Shown here in pieces: positions 54,550 to 64,000 of a stretch of DNA of 64,000 nucleotides. A program made the translations under genes and the position numbers. The notes under the pieces are model-generated. The model ran no database searches and was not told where the DNA came from. It worked only from the letters and a program-made list of their open reading frames with translations. Every line of letters starts with the position of its first letter. Position 1 is the stretch's first letter. The DNA comes from Lineus longissimus. Taxonomy: Eukaryota; Nemertea; Pilidiophora; Heteronemertea; Lineidae. Location: the NCBI RefSeq assembly GCF_910592395.1, contig NC_088319.1, positions 5,888,001-5,952,000 of the forward strand. The letters are read 5' to 3'.

Positions 54550-55443
54550 TCACGGCAAGTCAATAGTCCACATATCACTGATGCTAAAGTTCCCATCACT
54601 TCCTTCTTCATCGCTCCTCAGGTTCTTGAACTTTGAAAATCGTGGGCTGACTGGCCCCGCCTCTTCCTTCGGTGGCACCTCTGGTCCGCTACAGCTACAG
54701 GAACACGGACATTTCCGGCTGGACAGCTCCTGCAGGATGGCTGTTTGCTTTGCCAGCTGCTCCTGTATCTCTGTTAACGTGTTGGGGGCAACGCCCACAT
54801 GCTGGCTCAGGGCTTCTTGCACCATGGAGAATACGTCCTGGCGGAAGTCATCCATGGACTTGAAGACAGTTTCATGCAGGACAGTTGCTTTTGTCGCACA
54901 TGTCTCTGTTAAGCTAAGTTCAGGCATAGCCTGGGGATTACTTAGGTTTTCCCCGCCCTCAACAGGGGAATCCTGTGGGCCCTCATTTAAAACACTGTTC
55001 TGAACGGACAAGTCCATGGGCCGGTCTTCTTCACCCACCAGGTCCTCTGACAAGGTTTGTTTACAAAATGGCCTCAACTGGGCCCGACGTAACTCAGGAA
55101 CCCTGACGGCACTCCTCACAGACTGTGGGGGTAGCTTGGCACTGGTTGACAGCGGCTTTGTTCCCTCTAGCCAATTCAGAAAATCGTTCTGTGTCCAGTT
55201 GCGCAAACGGCCACCAACCGTCTTCTGAAAGTTTTGGCCCTGTTTGGCCTCTTTCCAATGTTGGGAGTGGAAATGTTTGGTGGCGATACTCCTAGTTCTG
55301 GATCTCGCCCGACATAGCAGACAGTACCACAGAACTTGTTGTGGCGTGAAGTGTTCTTTAAGAACATGGTTAACGGAGGCATTAAACCCTGTGCCGACAT
55401 GGCTGCACCGCAGACACCGAAAACGTTCTCGCGACGACTGCAT
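54550..55443 (-). CDS. Accessory ORF of the retrotransposon: twin C2H2 zinc-finger protein, 297 residues
   Basis: ATG at 55443, TGA at 54550-54552. Residues Cys10/Cys13/His26/His31 and Cys41/Cys44/His57/His62 make two fingers of identical spacing, C-x2-C-x12-H-x4-H. After a basic stretch and a Pro/acidic middle comes a likely short coiled coil (LTEIQEQLAKQTAILQEL), a CPCSCSC cluster and an acidic C-terminus. It occupies the env position but has no signal peptide or membrane span, so it is not an envelope. A strong acceptor (tgttttccatttcag) ends 4 bases before the ATG, suggesting a spliced mRNA. Role unknown; nucleic-acid or chromatin binding is inferred from the fingers. Confidence 0.75.
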   Translation of the reverse strand: MQSSRERFRCLRCSHVGTGFNASVNHVLKEHFTPQQVLWYCLLCRARSRTRSIATKHFHSQHWKEAKQGQNFQKTVGGRLRNWTQNDFLNWLEGTKPLSTSAKLPPQSVRSAVRVPELRRAQLRPFCKQTLSEDLVGEEDRPMDLSVQNSVLNEGPQDSPVEGGENLSNPQAMPELSLTETCATKATVLHETVFKSMDDFRQDVFSMVQEALSQHVGVAPNTLTEIQEQLAKQTAILQELSSRKCPCSCSCSGPEVPPKEEAGPVSPRFSKFKNLRSDEEGSDGNFSISDMWTIDLP

Positions 55444-55694
55444 GATCCTGAAATGGAAAACACAAGAGGTAAGACATTTATTCCCCTACAAACCAGCTAT
55501 AAAAGCCATTTTAAAATATATTACATGTCAACAATCATGTAGATGTCGACAACTTAATACTATAAGCCCACAATAAGCCATGAAGGTGCTTTGATAAGAA
55601 GGAGACAGCGCCCCTCAGATTCAAAATTAAAGGTAGTGACAGAGTAATGATATAGGCAATCTTCAGTGATACACAGCCACACTTTTTAGGCCCA

Positions 55695-56065
55695 CTACTT
55701 CTTTCTTGTTTTTCTCAGGGCATCTTTGGCCCAAGGGAGATACACAGTCCCTGAATAAGGCTTCAAACGGTTGTGATGGACTGTCTTGTTCTTCCCTTCA
55801 GCATTGAGCGGTACACGGTAGTCTAAGTCATTTATTTTATACAACACTAGATATGGCCCTTCATAAGACCTGCGTAACTTTGGCGTGATATGGAGCTGAG
55901 TAATATCAGACAAAATCCATACTAAACTGCCCCTCTGGTACTTAGTAAGACAGGTTTTGGCATCATAATACACCTTCCTCCTTACAGCAGACTTTTTCAA
56001 ATTCCTACGCGCCACATCGTGCGCTCTAAGAAAACGGTCACGCAATTCTGACACATACTCCCCAT
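55695..56065 (-). pseudogene. Duplicated fragment of the pol C-terminus
   Basis: Repeats 56962-57332 (integrase tail including the GPY/F-type module EGPYLVLYKINDLDYRV and the pol stop). It has no start and no catalytic core; a by-product of the tandem duplication. Confidence 0.9.
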
Positions 56066-56710
56066 ATGCTGGCTCAGGGCTTCTTGCACCATGGAGAATA
56101 CGTCCTGGCGGAAGTCATCCATGGACTTGAAGACAGTTTCATGCAGGACAGTTGCTTTTGTCGCACATGTCTCTGTTAAGCTAAGTTCAGGCATAGCCTG
56201 GGGATTACTTAGGTTTTCCCCGCCCTCAACAGGGGAATCCTGTGGGCCCTCATTTAAAACACTGTTCTGAACGGACAAGTCCATGGGCCGGTCTTCTTCA
56301 CCCACCAGGTCCTCTGACAAGGTTTGTTTACAAAATGGCCTCAACTGGGCCCGACGTAACTCAGGAACCCTGACGGCACTCCTCACAGACTGTGGGGGTA
56401 GCTTGGCACTGGTTGACAGCGGCTTTGTTCCCTCTAGCCAATTCAGAAAATCGTTCTGTGTCCAGTTGCGCAAACGGCCACCAACCGTCTTCTGAAAGTT
56501 TTGGCCCTGTTTGGCCTCTTTCCAATGTTGGGAGTGGAAATGTTTGGTGGCGATACTCCTAGTTCTGGATCTCGCCCGACATAGCAGACAGTACCACAGA
56601 ACTTGTTGTGGCGTGAAGTGTTCTTTAAGAACATGGTTAACGGAGGCATTAAACCCTGTGCCGACATGGCTGCACCGCAGACACCGAAAACGTCCTCGCG
56701 ACGACTGCAT
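56066..56710 (-). pseudogene. Truncated duplicate of the zinc-finger ORF
   Basis: Same ATG and first ~215 residues as the ORF at 54550-55443, with both zinc fingers and one residue change near the N-terminus (Glu to Gly). At the junction it runs into the duplicated pol fragment out of frame and stops at 55997. The acceptor before the ATG is kept. Confidence 0.85.
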
Positions 56711-56961
56711 GATCCTGAAATGGAAAACACAAGAGGTAAGACATTTATTCCCCTACAAACCAGCTATAAAAGCCATTTTAAAATATATTACATGTCAACA
56801 ATCATGTAGATGTCGACAACTTAATACTATAAGCCCACAATAAGCCATGAAGGTGCTTTGATAAGAAGGAGACAGCGCCCCTCAGATTCAAAATTAAAGG
56901 TAGTGACAGAGTAATGATATAGGCAATCTTCAGTGATACACAGCCACACTTTTTAGGCCCA

Positions 56962-59781
56962 CTACTTCTTTCTTGTTTTTCTCAGGGCATCTTTGGCCCA
57001 AGGGAGATACACAGTCCCTGAATAAGGCTTCAAACGGTTGTGATGGACTGTCTTGTTCTTCCCTTCAGCATTGAGCGGTACACGGTAGTCTAAGTCATTT
57101 ATTTTATACAACACTAGATATGGCCCTTCATAAGACCTGCGTAACTTTGGCGTGATATGGAGCTGAGTAATATCAGACAAAATCCATACTAAACTGCCCC
57201 TCTGGTACTTAGTAAGACAGGTTTTGGCATCATAATACACCTTCCTCCTTACAGCAGACTTTTTCAAATTCCTACGCGCCACATCGTGCGCTCTAAGAAA
57301 ACGGTCACGCAATTCTGACACATACTCCCCATACGACGTGACAGTTTCATCAGGGTGTGACTTGCCAGTGCCAAACATGGTCTCAAAAGGAAGTCTGACC
57401 TCGCGCCCTAACATAAGCATATTAGGTGACAAACCAGTTGATTCATGTGGGGTTGCCCTATAAGCGGCGGCCATACAACCCAAGTTTTCATCCCACTTGG
57501 TTTGTTGACCTTTCATATAGGCCTTGATCATACGCACCAGTGTTTTGTTGAAGCGCTCAACTACACCATTACAGGCTGCATGCCCACTTGCTGTTCGTGT
57601 TTTTCTGATCTCAAGTAGCTTGCAAACTTGTACAAAGATTTTACTCTCATAGTTTCTTCCTTGGTCGCTATGGAGATCCAAGGGACATCCAAATCTTGCA
57701 ATTACTTCATTTACAATTTTATCAGCACATGTGACAGCAGTTTGGTCAGGGACAGCAAAGAGTTCAACCCACTTCGTCCAATAATCACAGACCGACAGCA
57801 CATAACGATTCCCTTTATCAGAGAGTGGAAATGGCCCAAGAATATCGGTGGACAACCTGTCAAGTATTCCCCCTACAGGCATTGAACCTAATGGTGCACG
57901 TGGTGGCTTGTGAGGCGGTTTGATAGATGCACATTCATCGCATCTTGCAATGCATATAGCTACATCTTCGCGGACACCAAACCAATAGAAATTTCTGAGT
58001 AACTTGTTGACAGTCCTTTTCTTGCCTAGATGGCCTCCATTCAAAAGGACTGAGTGATTCATGTTCAATACGTCTGCTCTCATGATTCTAGGTACAAGAA
58101 ACTGAAGGTAGTTATCAGTGCCGTCCCTTTTTGCAAACCTTTTGAAGAGAACCCCATTGTTCAGGCTGTTCCAATAATTCCAATAATGGCGCGTGGTTTG
58201 ACTGGCCTCACAGACCTCATCGCCATAAGGGCGGACACCACTCTCTTGCCACTTGAGGAGAGGTGCTAAGTCTGTGTCATCTAGCTGTTTAGCTCGGAGT
58301 TGCTCAAAGTTTTCATTTACAGGCACCGATACAGGCTGATGCTGCTTTTCGGATCTCAAGGTCACACGCTTAATCTCAGTGTCTTCGTACCAGGCACTCA
58401 TCATGTTTATGGCCCTCTTTTGACACTTGTTGCAAGGCCCACAGGGTATGGTGTCACTGGTGTCCGTACATTGACAATCACGCGGATTAGGACATCTGGA
58501 CAGACTGTCAGCATTTTGATGGTTTTTACCAGGGCGGTACTGAATTTCGAATGAATACTGTGACAGTGTCTCAATCCATCTCGCTATTCTGTCTTTGGGC
58601 TCCTTCAGTGAGTATAGCCACAGGATAGCCTGGTGGTCAGTTCTCACTGTGAAAGTAGGTTGACCTAATAAATAGTACTTGTAATACTCAATGAAAAACT
58701 TAACGGCCAGTAACTCGCGATCAGTCACACAGTAATTTCTTTCCGCTTTATTAAGCGTCCTTGACCCGTACGCTATCACCTTTTCTTCGCCATTTTGGAT
58801 TTGGGAAAGGACCCCCTCAATTGTTTCTTTACTGGCGTCACAATCTAGTATGTATGGGCAGTTTGGCTTTGGGTATGCCATTACTGGTGGACTAGTGAGG
58901 ATTCGCTTGAGGTCCTCAAAGGCCTCTTGACACCTTTCTGTCCACTCATATTTCTTGTTCTTCTTGGTTAACTCAGTTAGAGGTTTGACTTTTTCTGCGA
59001 ACCCTTTTATGTGGCGCCGGTAGTAAGAGGCTAGCCCTAACACTGCACGCACATCAGTCGGAGTCTTTGGAGTAGGCCAGTTGACCAGTTTCATTACATT
59101 GTCTGGATTAGGCCTGATACCGGATTCATTAACCAAGTGACCTAGGAATAGTACTTCTGTCTGAAGAAATGCACACTTTGATGGCTTCAATTTTAGCCCA
59201 GCATCACTTAAGCGTTGGAAGACTTCACGGAGTCTCTCTAAGTGTGTCTCAAAATTGTTAGCATGACATATTATGTCGTCTAAGTACAAGACCACTGAAA
59301 TCCACTGCATAGCCCCTAGAACTATCTCAATGAGTCTTTGAAAAGTCTGGGCAGAGTTGGCACTGCCAAAGGGCATATAAAGGAACTCATAGAGCCCATA
59401 TCTTGAACAGATAGCAGTTTTTGGGATATCAGATTCTTTTACCGGCACGTTGTTGTATGCACTCGTGACGTCCATAGTAGAGAACAGAGTTGCCCCACTT
59501 AGCGCGCTGAGACAATCTGCTACACGCGGCAATGGTGTGGCTTCGCTCACTGGCTTTATGATTTTGTTGACGCGACGAAAATCGCAACAAGGACGTATAC
59601 TTCCGTCCTTTTTCTTTACCAAGACAATCGGAGAGGCCCAAGGTGAAGTTGAGGGACGTATTGTTCCCTGCTTAAGCAGTTTCTGGATACATTTGCGCTC
59701 ATCATCTTGATATGCCAATGGTACTTTATGAGGGTTTTGTTTGATTGGGAGTGCATCCCCAGTATCAATCACATGTTCAAC
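56962..59781 (-). CDS. pol: pol, 3' part: reverse transcriptase, RNase H, integrase
   Basis: About 940 codons open to the TAG at 56962-56964. Numbering from the GTG at 59772: RT motifs FSTMDVTSAY (Asp~101), MPFGSANSAQTFQR and VVLYLDD (catalytic Asp~165/166); RNase H with DCDAS, DRELLAV and RTDHQAI; integrase with an HHCC zinc region (GGHLGKKR ... CDEC), catalytic DILGP, HSDQGRN and GVVERFNKTL (D,D,E), and a GPY/F module at the end. No chromodomain. All key catalytic residues are present; upstream pol is broken (59782-60994). Confidence 0.9.
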   Translation of the reverse strand, partial: VEHVIDTGDALPIKQNPHKVPLAYQDDERKCIQKLLKQGTIRPSTSPWASPIVLVKKKDGSIRPCCDFRRVNKIIKPVSEATPLPRVADCLSALSGATLFSTMDVTSAYNNVPVKESDIPKTAICSRYGLYEFLYMPFGSANSAQTFQRLIEIVLGAMQWISVVLYLDDIICHANNFETHLERLREVFQRLSDAGLKLKPSKCAFLQTEVLFLGHLVNESGIRPNPDNVMKLVNWPTPKTPTDVRAVLGLASYYRRHIKGFAEKVKPLTELTKKNKKYEWTERCQEAFEDLKRILTSPPVMAYPKPNCPYILDCDASKETIEGVLSQIQNGEEKVIAYGSRTLNKAERNYCVTDRELLAVKFFIEYYKYYLLGQPTFTVRTDHQAILWLYSLKEPKDRIARWIETLSQYSFEIQYRPGKNHQNADSLSRCPNPRDCQCTDTSDTIPCGPCNKCQKRAINMMSAWYEDTEIKRVTLRSEKQHQPVSVPVNENFEQLRAKQLDDTDLAPLLKWQESGVRPYGDEVCEASQTTRHYWNYWNSLNNGVLFKRFAKRDGTDNYLQFLVPRIMRADVLNMNHSVLLNGGHLGKKRTVNKLLRNFYWFGVREDVAICIARCDECASIKPPHKPPRAPLGSMPVGGILDRLSTDILGPFPLSDKGNRYVLSVCDYWTKWVELFAVPDQTAVTCADKIVNEVIARFGCPLDLHSDQGRNYESKIFVQVCKLLEIRKTRTASGHAACNGVVERFNKTLVRMIKAYMKGQQTKWDENLGCMAAAYRATPHESTGLSPNMLMLGREVRLPFETMFGTGKSHPDETVTSYGEYVSELRDRFLRAHDVARRNLKKSAVRRKVYYDAKTCLTKYQRGSLVWILSDITQLHITPKLRRSYEGPYLVLYKINDLDYRVPLNAEGKNKTVHHNRLKPYSGTVYLPWAKDALRKTRKK

Positions 59782-60994
59782 TTAGTTGGTTTGCCCAATA
59801 TCATTCTCATCCTTGGAGAACACATGCTGAAATTCAAACAGCAATTTCGCTAATTCTACTTTTTGTGGGGGTGTTAAGTTGACGGAGGAACGGGCAAACA
59901 AGTCTGTGAGATAGGCTGGTAACTCAGGAATTTCCTCTATTACCTGATGCTTCTCACTTTCTTTCACCTTTTTCTCATTTTTACTAGTCAAATTATGCTC
60001 ACTCTCCCCTTCATCCACAGTCACCTTTCTCAAACCCTCATGGTCAGTTTTAGGGTCACTCTTTACACTATGTACCATCTTAGGAGACTCTACTATCAAG
60101 CGGCGTGAACAGGTATAGTCGTCCCTTGTGTCAAGGTTTTCCTCTTCACAAATAATTTCTACTGGTTGACTAACATCACTAGCCGTACCCATGGTCATAT
60201 CTTGTTTAATTGACTTGGGTTGCCTATCTGGGTTTAAAACCCTCACTTTTACAGTGGCATTATCTAATGCATTCACCAAGCATGGTGCCACAATTACTCC
60301 CAGTCTTTCAGTCACTGATTCTGAGTTTTCTACTAACAAACATCGGTCACAATTCTCTGGACCAACCTCTGCTCTACAAAACAGTCTACTATGCACTCAC
60401 TAAATGCGGGTACCAATGTATGGTCCACAGCATAAACTCGTCTCACTTTTGTTGGTGCTCCCACAAGTTTCAAGGGTACCTCTACCCCATTAATAATCAT
60501 AAGTCTCTCCTTCAACAACAAGTTGACTGGCCCTCCAGGCTCCTTTAACAATATGTCTGCCCCGAGCAGTACATCATCTTCTATTTCTGCCACTATAATT
60601 TCTCTCTCAAGTGTAAGTGGGCCAAGTTGAAGCTCAAATCTAGCTTTTCCCAGTCGCGAGGGTTCCCATCTGCCCCAGTCATAACTTCAGACTTTTCTTT
60701 TACCTCTAATTTGGGTCTCTGCCCAGCATCAATTTGCTCATAAACTCTCTTGGACATAAATGTTTTACTTGCCCCTGAATCTACTGTTATTGTAACAGCT
60801 TTCTTTTGTACGGCACCCAATACATAGAGGCCACATGGTAAGGACTTTTGCCACCTGACTGTTTCATTTTCAGCTTTGTCCACTTCTATATTTCCACTAC
60901 AAATTTTACCGGTCTTTTCCCCAATATCGCCACTAGTTGTCAGCGCAACTAAGCTTTCACTGACCGTTTCCTTGCCCTCAGGAACGGTCAGCAC
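59782..60994 (-). pseudogene. pol: pol, 5' part: protease and linker with two frameshifts and a stop
   Basis: The protease active-site motif VDSGASKTFMS is at about 60785-60750. The frame shifts once at about 60640-60665 and again at about 60360-60396, each consistent with loss of one base. An in-frame TAA at 59784-59782 then separates this part from the RT frame. These are read as inactivating lesions of this copy. The pol frame begins at the gag stop in the -1 frame. Confidence 0.8.
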
Positions 60995-63153
60995 TAGTTT
61001 TCCTGCGGTCGGGCATGATTCTGTGACTGATGAACTCTTTCAACACTATTGCCTCTATTATGTGTGTTTGGGTGGACTGCCCGTTGCCTCTCGGCATCAT
61101 GGTTCTGCCTTCCCATGGGAGGTCTATTGGGTGGCCCTCGCTCCCTATACTCATCCCTCATGTCACACATGCGCTGATAGTCATCGCACTCATATTGCCT
61201 ATGGCCGTACCGACCACAATGCCAGCATGTATCGCGCTGCTTTTGGTTTGCTTGTGCACCACGGTTGGATGACATTTGTCCCTGCCTAGGCCTGAAATTG
61301 CCATTATTTTCCCTTGGTCTATCATAATGATTCGAGCGCGAGTTCGAAGATATCGTTTGGGATACTTTTTGCACCTCTGCTATTATCTCATCCTTGATAT
61401 CACGCATACTACCAGCAGTGAGTGGTTCTTTAGGCCTGTCCTCAATTGAGGCGCCTGACCCAGTGCCTGTGGCCTTATTTATTATCTGACATGCATCTAC
61501 ACTTGAGCATTTGGGAGCTTCAAATGATACTTTTTTGTATCGGGTTTGTCCCTTGCCATTTGTGTCAACTTTAGTCTGCCTGGCAGTGGGTTGAGGTTCA
61601 TCGTCCTCAGATTCCTCACTGTCCAACACCACAACCACATCATCTGCAGTTCTCGAATGGTGTCCATGCGCCCGACTTTTTGTTTGCGCACGTGTTTTTC
61701 TAAGAGCCTTTGACTCTCTATAATTAACCACATGGGTCACCGCCTCATCAACTGTTACAGGACACTTTAAAAATTCTACCTGATGTTGGCATTTGCCATC
61801 CCATAGCCCGTCTAAAAATTTGCGAAGTATATCCGCTTCCCGGACTTCATTGTCTCGACCTGGATAGGCTTTGTCATAGCACTTTTTAAGATCTGCACAA
61901 TAGGCTTCTGCAGACTCTTCTGGTTTCTGCAGCCTGTTGGTAAATTTCTTACCATATGTTGTGCTCAATTCTATTTTCTTAAAACGGCTACTAAGCTCTT
62001 TGACTAATTTGTCGTAATCAAGACGGGTACACTCAGACAATTGGCCAAACACAAATTCACCCGCATCACCCTCTAGCCGTGGTATTAATTCATCTAGCTT
62101 AACCTCATCAGACCAATTTCCGCGCTTTGCTACAGCCGAGAACCGGTTGAACCAAATCTCCCACGTTTCTGACCCTTTGCCAGTGAATGACGACAACTTT
62201 GGCCGTTTACTTGCATTTGTCCTCTCTTTCACTACAGTATCTGTAGCCGAGGTTTGCGTTGTTGGCAGCGGGGTTGACGTTGTTGGCTGAGGCGCATTAT
62301 TTTGGTCACTGACAGTGACATTTGTGAGGTCAATACAGCTGCTCAAATCAAGCTGTTTTTTTACTGACTTAGCCTGTGGTGTTTCAGTGGCTTGCATTTT
62401 GCACTCAGACTGTACTTGTAACTTATAGAATTCCGAGGTGAGAACACCTTTAACAATAGCGCATTCAGTCACTATTTTGTTGTTAATCTCACCCACTGAT
62501 TGCTGTAGGTTGCTACAGGTTACCTCCCCTTGAGAGTCAATTGTTGCCTCTATTTCCCCACAGAACCTGTCTAGGGTTGCTTTTTGGTCAAATTTGACCT
62601 CATCTACTGCAAGTGCAGTTTCTTTTATTTCATGTGCCAATGGAGTCAATAGGTTTGTCATTGTTTTCATGCTTTGCATCAGATTGACCTGTGCCTGTTG
62701 CATTTCATCACGTATTGCTGACATTTTTGACAAGGACTCTTCTTGACATTTTTGTATGAAATCAATCATTTCACCCCTAATACTATCATGACTATTGCGG
62801 ATTTCTTTTACCCACTGGGGGGTTACCGTAGTGTTAGTAAGCTCTTGGGGCTTATTCGCTACACGGGCATAGGTTGACTTCTGCCCAGAACCACCGGCTC
62901 TTATTTCTGGCTCTGGGGCCAGTTTAGCCCGTTTACCCTTTGTGTTAGCAGGAGTAGTTGTCACAACCTTGGGAAATCCAAGGACTCTGGTCCTCCTGAT
63001 TTGATCTAGTAACCTGACTTCAGGGACATATCCTCTATGTCTTCTCATCATTCCAATATGAGAGACTGGGTGAGACTTGGGCAATGTGACCTGCTTTTGG
63101 TCACTGATATGAGTCCGGATGAAAACTACTACTAAGCTATCACAAAAGGGCAC
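60994..63153 (-). CDS. gag: gag, up to 719 residues, with capsid-like domain and one zinc knuckle
   Basis: Open from inside the 5' LTR to a TAG at 60994-60996. The first codon of the open stretch is GTG; the first ATG is at ~63051, still inside the LTR, with more beyond it. Central region: retrotransposon-type capsid signature (SSFTGKGSETWEIWFNRFSA, then RLEGDAGEFVF). C-terminus: CCHC knuckle CWHCGRYGHRQYEC. N-terminal half has long helical, probably coiled-coil stretches. No stop or frameshift inside. Confidence 0.85.
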   Translation of the reverse strand: MPFCDSLVVVFIRTHISDQKQVTLPKSHPVSHIGMMRRHRGYVPEVRLLDQIRRTRVLGFPKVVTTTPANTKGKRAKLAPEPEIRAGGSGQKSTYARVANKPQELTNTTVTPQWVKEIRNSHDSIRGEMIDFIQKCQEESLSKMSAIRDEMQQAQVNLMQSMKTMTNLLTPLAHEIKETALAVDEVKFDQKATLDRFCGEIEATIDSQGEVTCSNLQQSVGEINNKIVTECAIVKGVLTSEFYKLQVQSECKMQATETPQAKSVKKQLDLSSCIDLTNVTVSDQNNAPQPTTSTPLPTTQTSATDTVVKERTNASKRPKLSSFTGKGSETWEIWFNRFSAVAKRGNWSDEVKLDELIPRLEGDAGEFVFGQLSECTRLDYDKLVKELSSRFKKIELSTTYGKKFTNRLQKPEESAEAYCADLKKCYDKAYPGRDNEVREADILRKFLDGLWDGKCQHQVEFLKCPVTVDEAVTHVVNYRESKALRKTRAQTKSRAHGHHSRTADDVVVVLDSEESEDDEPQPTARQTKVDTNGKGQTRYKKVSFEAPKCSSVDACQIINKATGTGSGASIEDRPKEPLTAGSMRDIKDEIIAEVQKVSQTISSNSRSNHYDRPRENNGNFRPRQGQMSSNRGAQANQKQRDTCWHCGRYGHRQYECDDYQRMCDMRDEYRERGPPNRPPMGRQNHDAERQRAVHPNTHNRGNSVERVHQSQNHARPQEN

Positions 63154-63953
63154 AACTACTTCATCTAACTAAATAGTTTTATTATAACTCTCAAAACGCG
63201 AATGTCCATGATTTTACAACGGGTACAAAAAGGTTTCAATCAGATTAAACTAGGTGGTTGATGGCTGGATATAGGCTCATATCCACATCTTCACCATTTA
63301 TCAAACGGGTCAACAAATCTAAAAGTTCATGGAGGAAAGCAACCAGGTTTTCCAGTTCAATAAAAGTGCCTATTATGACCAGATCATCAGCATAAACATG
63401 CACACTAGGTGCTGAATATTCAGGCATTTTATGACTGTTACACTTTCCCATAAATTGTATAAAAGTCAGTATATTACTCTGCCCCTTTTGCTGAACAAAA
63501 GTCAACAATTCAAATTGCAAATAACTTTTACACCAACATTTACCTGATTTAAAACACTTTGCAAAGTTACCACTGGAAAGTTCGTCACTCACAATCCAAA
63601 ACAATGTGGAGGTCTGACGTCATCAAACATGGGGGACAGCTTTCAGAAAGTCGCAAATCGCAACATAAAAATAGTGAAATACAAGCGTTCACCAACTTAA
63701 CAACTTACCAGGAGGCTCTCAATCAATAGATTCCCAATGAAAAATGTATCCCTAAAGTTTGACAGTCTAACTTGGCGCAGTTTTGATGAAAATAGACTTC
63801 CAACACGAAAATTTGCTCCAGTAAAAATGGTCCAGTTGTATATAAAATCCCGACCTGGAAAACAGGTACTTGCTGCACAGCGGGTGCATGTAAAATACGG
63901 ACCCAGGAGTTGTCCTAGACGGAACGAAGAGGTGAAAGACTAATTTTGTTACA
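62959..63953 (-). repeat. 5' LTR (element orientation), 995 bp, internally deleted
   Basis: Lacks ~455 bp present in 51121-52571; the join falls at an aaata microhomology near 63523. Identity with the other LTR continues 6 bp (agtagt) beyond the expected terminal dinucleotide at its left end. Confidence 0.9.
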
Positions 63954-64000
63954 ATATGATGCACCTTTCTGCTATGTTCGATGGCCTTCGCTACGATCCT
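63954..64000. other. Right flank of the retrotransposon
   Basis: Only 47 bp. The + strand is open in a frame reading MFDGLRYDP at its end, faintly like the V/I-x-DG-x..D start of the FN3-like repeats. It is too short to call an exon. Confidence 0.25.

Larger units (their letters stand above)
54799..57332. repeat. 1,267-bp tandem duplication inside the retrotransposon
   Basis: Copy 1 is 54799-56065, copy 2 56066-57332. Each holds the 5' ~215 codons of the zinc-finger ORF, the pol-to-ORF spacer and the last ~123 codons of pol. By eye the copies differ at about one base (aacgttctcgcg versus aacgtcctcgcg). The junction at 56064-56068 shows only 2-3 bases of microhomology. Confidence 0.95.
51121..63953 (-). 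mobile_element. Ty3/Gypsy LTR retrotransposon, ~12.8 kb, partly decayed
   Basis: Element order on the minus strand: 5' LTR (63953-62959), gag, pol (protease, reverse transcriptase, RNase H, integrase), an accessory zinc-finger ORF, ~2 kb without genes, G-run (polypurine-tract-like, just right of 52571), 3' LTR (52571-51121). The RT-before-integrase order and integrase motifs place it in Ty3/Gypsy. The LTRs start TGTAACAAAA and end GGTTGTGACA on the element strand. No matching target duplication is seen (left ..gtagt, right atatg..), and no TGG primer site follows the 5' LTR. It lies antisense to the host gene, probably in an intron. Confidence 0.9.

Noticed and set aside
54236-54553. Env-like or extra ORF after the zinc-finger ORF
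   Set aside because: 105 codons starting at GTG, overlapping the previous stop, with no signal peptide pattern or motif.

Overview
The window looks like nuclear DNA from an invertebrate animal. Genes are split by GT-AG introns, most domain-bounding introns are phase 1, and extracellular mosaic proteins sit in AT-leaning intergenic DNA full of short terminal-inverted-repeat (TIR) elements and ~300-bp tandem repeats. The protein families (PAN/Apple, EGF-like, FN3-like repeats, the IgGFc-binding domain next to an Asp-rich motif, and a Ty3/Gypsy element) suit a marine bilaterian such as a mollusc, brachiopod or lancelet. That assignment is inference; the phylum cannot be fixed from the sequence.

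Left edge to ~12.9 kb: the 3' end of a reading frame with a FEN-like helix motif and a CXC-type cysteine cluster (2-646), probably transposon-related. It is followed by ~12 kb of repeats: degenerate tandem repeats, foldback elements, two TTAA-flanked MITEs of one family, and two clusters of a ~300-bp repeat carrying a CTCF-like core.

12,957-50,946 (+ strand): I assembled 19 exons whose splice phases agree at all 18 junctions. They encode at least 1,306 residues of a secreted or cell-surface mosaic protein: signal peptide, PAN-like domain, three cysteine-rich modules, an EGF-like module, and a long region ending in FN3-like repeats. The gene continues past the window. A second gene lies on the opposite strand inside its 13-kb fourth intron: a 4-exon, 1,101-residue IgGFc-binding-domain protein with signal peptide, Asp-rich motif, Ser/Thr-rich stalk, one membrane span and a ~230-residue cytoplasmic tail (28,964 down to 23,234). 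That intron also holds a decayed tRNA-Pro(TGG) copy, SINE-like repeats, minisatellites and a repeat sandwich with TTAA at every junction.

51,121-63,953 (element on the - strand): a ~12.8-kb Ty3/Gypsy LTR retrotransposon, antisense to the host gene and just after its last visible exon. Gag is intact. Pol is broken by two frameshifts and one in-frame stop. Instead of env there is an accessory ORF with two matching C2H2 zinc fingers, opened by a likely splice acceptor. A nearly perfect 1,267-bp tandem duplication spans the pol end and the start of that ORF. The two LTRs differ by ~455 bp of internal sequence.
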